NCBI GenBank assembly: GCA_030407315.1
Contig: JALQPE010001894.1
Location: 1-42,087 of the forward strand
Length of the DNA stretch: 42,087 bases
Direction of reading: 5' to 3'
Source: Asparagopsis taxiformis
Taxonomy: Eukaryota > Rhodophyta > Florideophyceae > Bonnemaisoniales > Bonnemaisoniaceae
Positions 30,806-41,968 of the stretch are shown piece after piece; the first letter of the stretch is position 1; every line of letters starts with the position of its first letter. The notes under the pieces were generated by a model. It worked only from the letters and a program-made list of their open reading frames with translations, did no database searches and was not told where the DNA came from. The position numbers and the translations under genes were made by a program.

Positions 30806-32684
30806 TCATCGTTTACTTGAAGCGGCCTTGATGCCTGCCATAGAAGCTATTAGAACTAATTTCATCAGATATCTAACGTCCCAGTAGTTGACATTGAGGG
30901 AGGCTGTAGCACTTCTCCTGGAAGTTCGCAGTGATAGATGGACCGGATAGGATGCTGGTACCTCACGAGACGACCCTCCGCGAACCCATTCCTCGTGATA
31001 CACGTCCGTTCGGCTACAGCAGGGAATACGGTGGGATGCGCACGTTCGTCACTGCACGCGGTACTTCTTTCGCTGGATGACTTAGGCACACATGCTGAAC
31101 TTGGCGATACGAATGATGAACTCCGCACCAGCAGCCATAATGAAATATGATGGCGAGTTGAGAGGACCAGTTCCGTTCCCTCACGGACGGGAACATCGTA
31201 TGCATAAGTTGCTCCTGACTACTTCTGCGGTCAAAATCAACGAGTCTGGAAAGAACCGCTTCTTCTCTCCAAACCCGAGCTTCAGGTCTCCGCACAATCG
31301 CCTTACCTAGCCCAGAATCAGCTGTCCTGTACTGCCGCGCGCTTTCTTGCTCAAGGTCATCGCGATGCTTTTCCGGTCCGTCTTGATACACAGTGCTGTC
31401 TTTCGGTCGAAGTGGTTTCCACGGGTTCTTCTGACTTGTCTTGAGCCACTTGTAGTACTAATGTGCTGGCCATCTGTGTGAATAACTCGTGCGTAGCTGC
31501 TTCCACTGTAGTAGAAGAGAAATGTCTTGCACACCACGTAACCAGCTCGTCGATCATTCTTCTCTGGTAGCTGAAGTATTGTTGGCTTCACAAGAACCGA
31601 GGGGACATACAAAGTAGAGTAGCCTGCAGCTGCTTCCATTATCTCCGTCCGGATGTATCAATGTCTTCTTCTGTGTATAATACTTCATTCTCGAGTTGGA
31701 AGGACGCATAAAGGCAGCTTCTCAGGTATGTCCTCTGCGAATGTGCGGTCTGGAAGGGAGTTTTCTTGCTCGTCAGTGAAAGTGGTGCTTCTTCTCGTCG
31801 TTCGTTCTCTTGCATTGACTCTACTCTTCTTTTCCCGGGAGGCCAATCTCAATGTTGTCATCCGGCGTATTGGCTCAGAAAACTTCGCGCTAGTATCTTC
31901 CCTTCTTCGCTTCTTATCCAACCTGACTCGTTTTCATCGCCGCTTCCACCAGAACTCCTGCTTCTTCCCGAATTCTCCTTGTCCACTTCGGCCGGCTAGT
32001 GCTGTAAGTTTCTGGTGTCCTGATTCGAAGTTTCAATATCACAGAGCGGTTCTGCGCATCTCCAGCTTGTTGTCCAGGCGTGTCTATGTCCATGCGACCA
32101 CTATTGTCCAAGTTGATATCCAGACTTTGCGTATCGCCGCTTTGTTTCCTTCCCTGAGGAAGATCTTCTCTGACAATCCTTCCCGGCGAATTATCCCTGG
32201 CACGACTTTCCCGCTCTGCCCTTGAAGCTGAAAGACGTTCCTGTTCTTTTTGGAGAACAGCAAGACGTTCTGCTTCCCTCTTCTCAGCTGCTGCAAGACG
32301 CGTGGCAGGACGTTCCTGTCCTCCCTCTTTTGCTGCGGCAGGACGGTCTTCTGCTTCTTTCGGGGTGCTCAGAGGTGCCTCTTCTATTGCTTTCGTCGCG
32401 ACAGCAGGAATCACTTCTCAGCCACCACATTTGGAGTAATTTCCTGTTCTTCCTCCACAACAGCAGAACTTCCTGCTCTGCTTGGGCTTCGGCAGATACT
32501 CCTTCTTCTGCTTGAACAGGACCAGAAGTTTCCACAGTTTCCTTCTCTGTAGAATTATTTCCCTGTTCTGCGGCAGTAGGTGCTTCTTCTTCTTCTGCTT
32601 TGGCGCCATCAACAAGTGCTTTTTCTATTTCTCCGGGGGTCATGCGATTCCGTTCCCTCTCCTCCTCCGCTTTCGTCTCCTGCA
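30806..32684 (-). pseudogene. Charged linker and 2OG-Fe(II) dioxygenase-like region following the ParB-like ORF
   Basis: Directly after the ParB-like frame the next frame starts within a few bases and reads a Glu/Ala/Arg-rich linker (KAEEERERNRMTPGEIEKAL; AEKREAERLAVLQKEQERLS), about 330 codons in three frames. Then follow STTVEAATHELFTQMASTLV, RFFPDSLILTAE, a cat-acg core at 31,202-31,197 matching GHTDF of the plus-strand copy, NSPSYFIMAAGAEFIIRI, VRIPPYSLL, TDVYHEEWVRGG and YPVHLSLRTSRR. These blocks align in order with the dioxygenase part at 19,704-20,545. Hence the gene most likely runs from 33,992 to about 30,806. At least six frame changes interrupt it; some may be introns or sequence errors. 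The first iron-binding motif reads H-T-M in the open frame and H-T-D only after a one-base shift. Confidence 0.6.
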
Positions 32685-33992
32685 TTACCTTTGTCCCGTA
32701 GCATATTCCAGTTTGTCGTAAAAACTGTTTGTAAACATCCCGTTCTTGGTTCTCAGACTGCTACTGTCTACCACGTCGTCATGAAAGTCGACAAGGACGA
32801 ATACAATGCGCTCTCCAATGCGATGATCATTATCCCCGACCTCCTTCGCGTTTTCTGCTGCCAAATCCGTTCGCACGAATTCCTCCATCGTTGCAGAGTT
32901 CAACCACTTGCGGACGACCTCTGCCATATCATAGATGGCCAACAGAGCCAGTAGCCAAGTGCGCATCGTGAACGGACTTCCGCTTCCGATATTTCTGACA
33001 AGTCCTCTCTTCCTCCTCATCCTTGTCCACGACGCTGTCATCTCGAGCACAAACCACTGGAACCACTCCTTATCGCGCGTCCCGCGTCCGTCCGTGCCAT
33101 TGCGGAATATTGCGTTATTGACAAGATCGAGCACGCACCCGTACATATCGGCAGAGTCAATTCGAGAAAAGTCCGGATCTCTTCCCTCGGTTCTTGCATC
33201 CTCGATTTCTCTGTTCCTATCCAAAGCATTGTAAACGCTAGGGATAGAGCTCCAGTACACGAAAGCAACGCTGTCTGTGCGATTGAACCCCTTCGCAATG
33301 TTGATGTACTGCCTATACGAGTTCTCCGAACGGTTCCTGTCGGACGGCAGAATATAGCTCACTTCTTTCAGAATAGGAATAAGCCGGACAACAGGAAGAT
33401 CCATCTGGTTGGAAAACCTGAGAAACTCTATGACCGCACAGACATTGTCGGCAATGCTCACAGAAGCGACATCGTGAGTTTGTATATTGGCTTCGAGAGA
33501 CAGTTTCAGAACCTCCAGCGCATCGAAAATTAGACGCCCGTTCGGCGCAATCAACTGTTGTACCCAAACCAATTCCAAGGAATCCCTGTTCTTTCCTGAG
33601 TACTTCTCCAGGCATAGTTGCAGAGCAGCTATGCGATGAGAGCCATCGATGCAGTAAAACTCGTCTCCTTCGTTATCTTCCATTTTGCAGACTGTAATCA
33701 TAGTTCCAGTGGTAGAGAAACCTCTATCCATGAAAATGCTGGCCAGTTCGTTTACACGACCCGGTCGCACCAAACGGGAGGTCACTGTCGGAAATTTCAC
33801 TTTGCGAGGATCAACTTGCACTTTAGAAGAGCTGTACTGAGCAATAGTGATGCTTTTCTCTTCAGCAGAAGGAGAATTGCTCTTCTCCGCTGTAGTATTC
33901 ATGATACTATTGTCTCCCATTGTAATCCCTGCAATCTCAGTTCGTTCAATCGGTTCTCTGTTCAAATGTTGTGTAGACGATGAAATCCACAA
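32685..33992 (-). CDS. ParB-like domain protein, N-terminal part of a ParB/dioxygenase gene
   Basis: The 435-codon frame is intact. Residues about 60-135 have the ParB/Srx-type fold signature: VDPRKVKFPTV, then a strand-helix with RPGRVNELASIFMDRGFST, then FYCIDGSHRIAALQL with the invariant G-x-H-R at 117-120. This fold binds or cuts DNA, or binds CTP/ATP, in different families; which applies here is unknown. Residues 135-400 are helical without a known motif, and WLLALLAIYDMAEVVRKW is conserved in the plus-strand paralog. The start could also be MGDNSIM at residue 25. The stop at 32,685 is followed at once by an acidic linker in another frame, so the true protein is probably longer. A ParB-like domain in a eukaryotic transposon nest is unusual. 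Confidence 0.75.
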   Translation of the reverse strand: MWISSSTQHLNREPIERTEIAGITMGDNSIMNTTAEKSNSPSAEEKSITIAQYSSSKVQVDPRKVKFPTVTSRLVRPGRVNELASIFMDRGFSTTGTMITVCKMEDNEGDEFYCIDGSHRIAALQLCLEKYSGKNRDSLELVWVQQLIAPNGRLIFDALEVLKLSLEANIQTHDVASVSIADNVCAVIEFLRFSNQMDLPVVRLIPILKEVSYILPSDRNRSENSYRQYINIAKGFNRTDSVAFVYWSSIPSVYNALDRNREIEDARTEGRDPDFSRIDSADMYGCVLDLVNNAIFRNGTDGRGTRDKEWFQWFVLEMTASWTRMRRKRGLVRNIGSGSPFTMRTWLLALLAIYDMAEVVRKWLNSATMEEFVRTDLAAENAKEVGDNDHRIGERIVFVLVDFHDDVVDSSSLRTKNGMFTNSFYDKLEYATGQR

Positions 33993-34730
33993 TTGTGGTA
34001 CCTCCGAGTGCGCTTCCCGTCTCTCAGCTTCCTCTCTTTACTGTCCGGACAAGACATTCCCTACCTACGTTCAGTCCTGATGAACCTTACGCCGCACCCG
34101 CTCAGCACCTCTGACTCTACCTGATCCTGATACCTCCACAAAGCGTTTAGCCCTTTCCATCAATCTACACCTAATAGTATGTACCTCTAGCGCATATAAT
34201 GCAATCGAACCCGTTTACCTCACCACGTCAATTATCATTCATATTCCAACAACCTATTCATCCACACTCTCCACCTCGCTTCTTCTTCCGTACCATTGAT
34301 TCCTATCAATCGATTCTACGTGAGTTTTATACATTTACTACGATCCACCTCTCCTACAAGTCTGAAAAATTCATTTCTACACTAACTTTTGCTACTCACA
34401 AATGAACGGTTCCCGTGCAGGCCACTGCTTGAATTTCTTCCTATTGGCGTACTCGGCTGCAAAGGATTCATAGACTATTTAAACGGTGATCATATAAATG
34501 GTTTTCAATGTGCTCCAATGGACAATACACCAAAGAACATCAATATGAATTCATTTCAACTACCTATTCACTACTGCGATTCAGTTTTCTTGCATACCAA
34601 ATCTCATTGCGTTCCTACCCTAGTCGATTCAAAATGCTTCCTCCTCGTCAGTTGATCAATATTCCTTATTCCTTACAACGAGCAGGTCCTCTGGACATCC
34701 TAAAGTTGGTTACTTAACCTTAACTATCGA
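33993..34730. promoter_or_regulatory. AT-rich upstream region of the ParB-like gene
   Basis: About 700 bp lie between the ParB-like start and the next foldback array. An 88-codon plus-strand frame (34,389-34,655) matches nothing. The ParB-like promoter should lie here, but no motif is clear. Confidence 0.3.
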
Positions 34731-34734
34731 TGAA

Positions 34735-35270
34735 TTTGCTGTAATGAAACGTTTTCTTACAGCAAAGTCATCGTTACGATGACTTTGCTGTAAGAAAAGA
34801 AAACATTACAGCAGCCATGATTTCTTTACCGGGTAAAAAAATTGTGGCCGCTGTTAAACGTTTTCTTACAGCAAAGTCATCGTTACGATGACTTTGCTGT
34901 AAGAAAAGAAAACATTACAGTAGCCATGATTTCTTTACCGGGTAAAAAATTGTGGCCGCTGTAATGAAACGTTTTCTTACAGCAAAGTCATCGTAACGAT
35001 GACTTTGCTGTAAGAAAGCAAATCATTACAGCGGCCACAATTTTTTTTACCCGGTAAAATTTCTTGCTGATTTTTTACCCGGTAAAAATTCTTCGGCCAC
35101 TGCAAGGAAACGGTTCCTTACAGCAAAGTCATCGTTACGATGACTTTGCTGTAAGAAAGCAAATCATTACAGCTGCCACGATTTTTTTACCCGTAAAACA
35201 TTCTTGGCCACTGTAATGGAAACGTTTTCTTACAGCAAAAGTCATCGTAACGATGACTTTGCTGTAAGCA
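34735..35270. repeat. Foldback array with five 39-bp palindromes
   Basis: Palindromes start at 34,756, 34,865, 34,976, 35,117 and 35,229 (the last with one extra A); a half copy precedes them at 34,727-34,744. The spacers contain TTTACCGGGTAAA or TTTTTACCCGGTAAA and ATTACAG/CTGTAAT arms. Confidence 0.92.
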
Positions 35271-35668
35271 TACCTCCCTCCATCCTCTCAGATCCTCTCC
35301 CCACTACTTTGCACCAATCCACCACCGCCCTAGAGTGTACAATTCATATGTGATGCATCTGGTTATTCATTTTATTCTTCCCTAAAAATCATGCAGCCCT
35401 CGGTGGAAATCCGTCTCGCCTACATAGTGCATATATCTCTCCACCCTCCAGCAGTCCGGGTCCGTGCCTTACCTCCCTCATGTTCTCATCATATTCGCAT
35501 ACACTCCCATTGCAATAGTGCATACCAACACCTCAGTGACTCCCTCACTCATCTCCACAATTACTGTTCGTCGCCTCTCTTCGACCTTGAACACTCCTTC
35601 ATCAGTTTTTTGCAAACCCAGGCAAACTCCATAAGCTGTACCTTGCTCATCTCTCGCACTCTCGTTCC
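35271..35668. other. No recognisable gene
   Basis: A 106-codon plus-strand frame (35,391-35,711) has low complexity and no known motif. The region is the 3' flank of the transposase gene on the minus strand. Confidence 0.4.
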
Positions 35669-38600
35669 TCAGATAAAGAACGCTAGAACAATAAAAAACC
35701 GCGGTTCATAATTAATTCTTCCCCGCATTATCTCTGATGTGAGACGAGACGCCGGGTACAGAATCGCTTGTGAAGTTGCACCATCCTCACATTTCATCTG
35801 TTCAGGGCAAACAGCATGGATGATAGCTCCTGATTCTAGAGAGCCAGACCTCTGCACTGTTTTCCTTCCCCACTCTGTCGTAGTGCTTCTAGAAACTCTT
35901 CTCACCCATTCGGCATACTTTCCACACCCGCTTGTTCCGCTTCCGTACCTTTCGGTAAAGAACCGTTTGAAAACACCTACAGCACCCTCTGCCATATCAC
36001 ATTTTCCATTCATGTACTCCTTGACCTCGTCAATAGATATACCTCCATGCCCTCTCCACGTCACAATTTCACCATCCGCCGACAATATCTTTCCTCGACG
36101 CTGGAGAGAAGCTGGAGAACCGGTTCCTGGAAGCAGTTTTTCACTACCTCGTCTTCCCATCTATTTCTCTCCCTAGCTCCTGTGAAAGAACGTTGACCAT
36201 TTGAGAGCATTCGGACGAGGACCAATGTTGTGGCTCCATGCCGATTTCGCGCAAAACAATGGCCACTCTCGTCTGCCAGTCATCCGCAAGAACTAATTCC
36301 AGCGCTGAAAGCTGTTCGCTTTGGTGATTGGACATTCTCACACCTTTCTTCAGCGGCTGATGCATCCGTTCGAATATAAGCTCCTGCACGTGCTTCACAG
36401 AGCCGTAGGCAGGAAGCGTATGAACACAAAACTCGACAAGACGATGAACATTAGGCTTGTCCAAATGTGCTCCTGCTCCCTTCACTTTCCGACAATACTC
36501 ATTCAACGTCTCCACGTAGTCTACAGTTCTTCCCAGAATGCATTCATTCCTGCCACCTTCTCCGTCAGCCGTCTCTACTTCATGGGGACCGTCTTTCCAC
36601 CATACGGGCATGAAACTAATACACGAAACCAGCTTCTGAAACATCACTACTAGTTTGACGGCCCCATCAAATTTTTCACGATGACCTTCCCCTTTCCCAT
36701 CCATCATTCGAGCTGCGTTTTCGAATGCCATAGGTGCTATCAGAAGCACACTGAATATGTCACTCATGTTCATGGGAAAGCAGATTGTTGGTTCCAAATA
36801 AACGGTTCTGCCTTCCCATCCTGAACTTCTTCAGAGCGCCCAGATTTGCAATTCAGCTACCTCTCGAATTCGTGGGCTGGCAGCTGAAATACAAGCGTTC
36901 AGTACATCTTGTGCCAGTCCAGACAATAGATGGTCAGGTGCTATCACTGCGGAACGGTACGGGTCAAAAATTGCTGGGACAACTGAAACTCCGTTTTCCG
37001 TCTTCGGTACTTCTTCCTGCACTGCTTCCAAGGAGTGCTCAGGACATGAAATGGTAAATCTTCCCCTTCTTCTGCAGCCAGTCCGAGAGTGCGAAGCTGG
37101 GTTTCTGTGGCATCCTTACGTGTCGATGCATTCCGATACTTGCTCCTGGCATGCGTCGATGTTTGCCCGTTCACTACCGAAGTGTATGCATTCTTCGTGC
37201 CACCAGTACTGCTCAGGTCATATTTGCGGAAACTGCAGATGTGGCACGGAGTTTGATGTGTGTCCAAGAACATCCAGGGTATGTGAAACTGCAGGATAGT
37301 CTCCAATGCTCCCCACTGGGTCTAGAAATACCACAATATCTTCTCCCTCTGCATTTTTCGTTGGGAAACCCTCTGTGCTTCCTCGCACTATATCTTGAAC
37401 GATATATCGCAATACACAATTTGTGGACACTCCCGGAGGTGGCAAACCAATCACTCGAACCGCTTGGTAGCTTCCCCTTTTCCGAGGCGGTAGATTGAGA
37501 GGTAACATATAGCATCCACCAAAACTTCCCTTTCCTGCTTGTGAATGGTTCAAAGTCATCCGTGTAAAGGAGAAATCGGTAAACAAAGTATTTCGACCAT
37601 CCTCCAGCTTTCCCCAACATGGTGCATCTTCTCGCGGAGACGCTGGGTGCCATTGCGACCTGTGGTCTCCGAAACCATCCGAGAACACCCCTGAAACACG
37701 AATTTCTTCATAGTTGGGGCTTCCTAGTCTATCGGGCGGGTTTCTGGCTTCAGCAAAGCTCGCGCCCGGTGAAAAGCAAAGTAACATGGTGGATGCTTCT
37801 CCGACCTGCTCTTTCAAATACCTGTTCACCAATACGACGTGTGGAACAATATCACCCTCTTCCATTCCAATTGGTAATAGAACGGTTATCACGTCCCCAG
37901 CTCGTGTTCCTTTTCCCTTGGCTCCTGCTCCGATTACACATTGCGATATCGCTCGCAGAGCATGCTGCCTCTCCCATTCCAATAGATGTGACATTCGCGG
38001 CTGCAGATATTTTTCGACATGCACATCATGCTCACCGTCGTGTCGAGCCTCATAGGTAACTATGGTCCTAGCATGAAGTTCCCACAACGACGTAACCGCC
38101 ACTCTTCTCCTCTTCGGTTTCCCACCATCTCTGTCATTCTTCCTGAACCCTTTTGCTCTTTCGATGACGGCAACCTGACGAGCTCCTGGATGACATCGGA
38201 TTCGAATTGCTGTTCCATCAGGTACATAAATGTGCTTCAAACCCTTTTTCCCATCGCTGTCAATGGGAACAACTGCTGTGCGAACGAATGGGTCGCTCAA
38301 AACACCCCTCCTGCACTTTGCAATGAACGAATCTTCAATGCTGCACTCTGCGGTTTTGATTTTCTCCTTCTGAGCTTCGATTGTTCGCATCACTGCGGAA
38401 TGATTCAAAGATTGGTCGAGTCTGGACATCTTTCAGAGCCCATGTGCTTGGGAGTACAATACGAACTTTCGCCATTCCTCCACAATTGTCTCTGTCATCT
38501 GTGTTCCACGGGTTCCTACTGCACCTCGATGCTGTGCGCTCTTGCTCCGCTCTTTCGAAGGTCTATCGGAAACTCGATGTCACAGCTCTTTGCATAGCAG

Positions 38601-39183
38601 TGTTTCCTCAAGAATGGTAGTATCTTCTGTCGCATCACAGAGTCCGACGGGACGTGCTCACTTGGATCTCTGCGGAAATTCATTCCGAACAGGGTACCTT
38701 CATAGTGGGCTCTTGTCATTCTTTGAGTTCCACTCAGCTGAAGAGCCCCATACATCGCAGGCCATTGTAGTAATGCCTTGAAATCACCACATGCTTCATC
38801 CCCAGCATTTCGGTCTATCGGGCCTCCGTTGAAATGGAATCAGAACCTCGTCCGGTTGCTTCTTCCGATTCCATTAGCGTGCTCGATGCTACGTAGATGT
38901 CACTTCCAGCTTCATCGTTGTTGCTGTACACATCAATACAACCTTCTATTGTGTCACCCATAGGGATTGGGGACTCCAATAGGTCATCTGTGGTACACTC
39001 ACGTCGTAGCTCATTACCTCTCGGGATTTCTTTGTTCATGCAGGCTGCATCACTGCTGCGGATTTCTCCCTGCAGTTTCCCAGGAAGCTGTTTACTGGGA
39101 CTGGCCACATTGAGTGAATCGAATCTCGCCTTTGTCCTACGACTTGTGGTTTTCTTTCGAATAGGAGTCCGTCTCGGAGCCAT
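35669..39183 (-). pseudogene. Tnp2/KDZ-like transposase of a CACTA-type element, frame-broken
   Basis: Coding pieces run continuously from right to left. 39,183-38,815 has a basic start (MAPRRTPIRKKTTSRRTKAR). 38,830-38,516 has ALLQWPAMYGALQLSGTQR. 38,429-37,218 is a 403-codon frame ending in GDYPAVSHTLDVLGHTSN, followed one frame over by PCHICSFRKYD. Next come AIFDPYRSAVIAPDHLLSGL (about 36,970-36,910), PNVHRLVEFCVHTLPAYGSV and FERMHQPLKK (in 36,797-36,144), and a C-terminal frame to 35,669. 'GDYPA...GH...PCxxC', 'APDHLLSGL' and 'NVHRL...YGS...E..HQ.LKK' are hallmarks of Tnp2/KDZ-type DDE transposases. The gene starts 106 bp inside the right arm. Breaks include a TGA at 36,831-36,833, frame changes near 38,840, 37,220 and 37,000, and two cancelling one-base indels near 37,588 and 37,540. 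Confidence 0.75.
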
Positions 39184-39288
39184 CTTGATGTTTTTGTTCT
39201 TTTCTTCTTCGCTCAGTTTTGTTGCATAGAATACAACTCTAAACTTCTATGACATGACTACTATCTCAATACAGTACTACTACTTTTA
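39184..39288 (-). promoter_or_regulatory. Proximal upstream region of the transposase gene
   Basis: About 105 bp between the transposase ATG and the inner edge of the right arm. The long arm itself, with its hairpin, therefore probably supplies the promoter; this is inferred from position only. Confidence 0.35.
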
Positions 39289-40149
39289 ACCGTTACGAAA
39301 CCTTTCCAGGCTTTCATTCGATCCAATGAACTGGTTCACCACAATGCTTTGCCCTATGCTCATTGCTTTATGCACATTGATTGCTATTTCATCCGGACTC
39401 AACATCGTTTTGCTATCTTGTATCGCATCCCCTAACCACAAACCCAGCCAAGATGTATCCATTTCCGGAAAAACGGCCGTTTATTTCGCAGTGATGCTCT
39501 AGGCACTAATACTGAATCTGATTTTCTCATACACGTACTTCCTACTCGTATACTCTACCATTTTCGGCCCTATTTACAAGTTGAAAGCACAATCTCTCGT
39601 TGAATCGTACTCGGTGTGATATCTTAAATTAGCATAAATTTATATATTGCAATGCAGATTCACTGCTGCTCGCTTGCAACATGAAAATTATAAAATTCTC
39701 CCACACTGCTGTTTCCTAGCCGCCCACATCCACGTGGCCCGCTTTGACTGCCTGCCAAGTGTGCTCAGAGCATGCAATGACGTCATCGATATATACCGTC
39801 CAAATCATCACTGGAAGCGCGGACTCCTCGTCCAGGAAAGTGCGCCATTTTTCCTACTCCTCGCCTCCCCCTTTCCAGTAGGCCCGATATGCTAGTGTTT
39901 TTCCTATATTTCTGTAGTGATGACGTCATTATAGACTAGAGAAGGCGGTAGAAAGATACAATAATTTTGCGCCTGTTCTGCCAGGTCATGTGCTTCAAAG
40001 CGTAATTCGCACCCTAGGTATCGTTTTTCTGGGCCTCCCATCGCACCGCTCCGTTTCAAATTCATCCCTCTATTGTTAGAGTACACGTCATTTCCGCCCG
40101 CAGAGTGCTACTTAAAACAACAGATTCTGGAGATCCCTGTTTCCATCTT

Positions 40150-40286
40150 CATATCCGTCGGAAGCAAAGCAACAACCCTGGCCGTGGAAGCCGTATAGAT
40201 CATCTAAACTGCTTCCAAAGCGTAAGTTTTAGATCATCAATACGGCTCCCAAGGCCAAAGTTGTTGCTTTGTCTCCGACGGATATG
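40150..40286. repeat. 137-bp foldback hairpin in the right arm
   Basis: Inverted counterpart of 17,197-17,333: CATATCCGTCGGAAGCAAAG faces CTTTGTCTCCGACGGATATG. Differences from the left copy are few, and both arms of the stem are kept. Confidence 0.85.
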
Positions 40287-40984
40287 AACCATGATGGTAC
40301 GTTTCCACAACTCACGCCACTAACCCAGTTTTCTATCGTTTTCTCTTTCTCAGGTTTCCAGTCGGTGAGTGTTCCAATTCTACTTTCATTTATCTTTCTC
40401 TCTTACCACTTCTCCACTAATTTTCTTTTCTGCCTGTGAGTACATATCTCAATTTGGGATGCAATGGTATTTGTTAAGGTACGTTAGTCTCCTAATCACC
40501 ATCAATTTCCCTCTCCAATTCAACGTCACTAACTTGTTTCTTTCTCTACATCATTTTTTCTTCTTCTCTTCATTTCCTAGCTTATTCATGCAGCTCAATC
40601 AGTTGATAGATTTCTAGACTTTTCTAGTAGTTTTAGTTTTACTCGTCGGAATAGTGTTAGTTGTAGTAGCATTTTTAACATAGGGATTGTTATTCTCAAT
40701 GTAGCCTGCGCAAATAAACAAATCCAGAGTGAAGCTTCCCATATCGCACCCTCTTAGATTGCTACCTATCCTACCGCGTATACCTCTCGCTAGCTCATAG
40801 TCACTACGAAATAAAAATTCCTAGCCGTACTATTCTGTCCATTCCCATATGAATACCGTCCATGCCCCATCCTCATAGCGCTAGAACTGCCTTCCTCTAC
40901 CCCAGAAAGATGCCCACGACAGCGTGACGCTCCATCTCATCCACCACTCCCAGACACCGAATTTTACTATATCAGGACACTACT

Positions 40985-41610
40985 TTTACTGTCTCCAGGT
41001 GCTGCCCAGGGCAGCACGAAATACTGTCTCCAGGTGCTGCCCAGGGCAGCACGAAATACTGTCTCCAGGTGCTGCCCAGGGCAGCACGAAATACTGTCTA
41101 CAGGTGCTGCCCAGGGCAGCACAAAGTACTGTCTACAGTGCTGCCCAGGGCAGCACGAAATACTGTCTACAGGTGCTGCCCAGGGCAGCACGAAATACTG
41201 TCTACAGGTGCTGCCCAGGGCAGCACAAAGTACTGTCTACAGGTGCTGCCCAGGGCAGCACAAAGTACTGTCTACAGGTGCTGCCCAGGGCAGCACAAAG
41301 TACTGTCTACAGGTGCTGCCCAGGGCAGCACAAAAGTACTGTACAGGTGCTGCCAGGGCAGCACAAAGTACTGTCTACAGGTACTGCCCAGGGCAGCAAA
41401 AGTACTGTCTAAGGTACTGCCCAGGGCAGCACAAAGTACTGTCTCCAGGTACTGCCCAGGACAGCACAAATACTGTCTACAGGTACTGCCCAGGACAGTG
41501 AAAATCACTGTCTCCAGGTACTGCCCAGGACAGTGAAAATCACTGTCTCCAGGTACTGCCCAGGACAGTGAAAATCACTGTCTCCAGGTACTGCCCAGGA
41601 CAGTGCACCG
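40985..41610. repeat. 35-bp subterminal tandem array, about 20 units
   Basis: Units of CTGTCTACAGGTGCTGCCCA + GGGCAGCACAAAGTA. Single-base losses are scattered through the array (for example near 41,140, 41,345 and 41,395). Units nearest the transposon end change to CAGGACAGTGAAAATCACTG. Confidence 0.92.
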
Positions 41611-41968
41611 TGTGGTTCCATCTATTGTCCCAGGCAGCGTATTTCACTATCCGGCCATGTTCCTGTCTGGCCAATACAAAACACTATCCGCCAACACTGC
41701 CCAGTACAGTAATTACTCATATCCAACTATTGAATTTTAAATCATTAATTTTACCTGTCTCCATTCACTGCCTCAGACAGTACTGTGAGACAGTGTTTTT
41801 ACTGTCTGCAGGACAGTGTTCCGTACTGTTCTGCCAGACAGTGCAAATCACTGTCTCCAAAGTGTGGCATTAATTTTCATTTGCCGCATAGTGATTTTAC
41901 GTCCAGACAGTAAAAAAATTCACTGTCTCGCAGTACTGTCTGAGGCCCCCCTTTTCAACACCGTAGTG

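Larger units (their letters stand above)
39289..41968 (-). mobile_element. Right inverted arm with CACTACGGTGTTG end
   Basis: Read from 41,968 leftward it repeats the left arm: CACTACGGTGTTGAAAAG, AGACAGT/ACTGTCT motifs, the 35-bp array, the 137-bp hairpin, and ends CTGGAAAGGTTTCGTAACGG at 39,289. It is about 280 bp longer than the left arm, mainly because of more 35-bp units. The bases outside the end (ACCCTAGG...) are another copy of this arm's own interior. Confidence 0.88.

Noticed and set aside
35669..39183. A single spliced transposase gene with several introns.
   Set aside because: Most frame changes occur within conserved blocks with no GT...AG interval of plausible length between them; single-base indels fit better.
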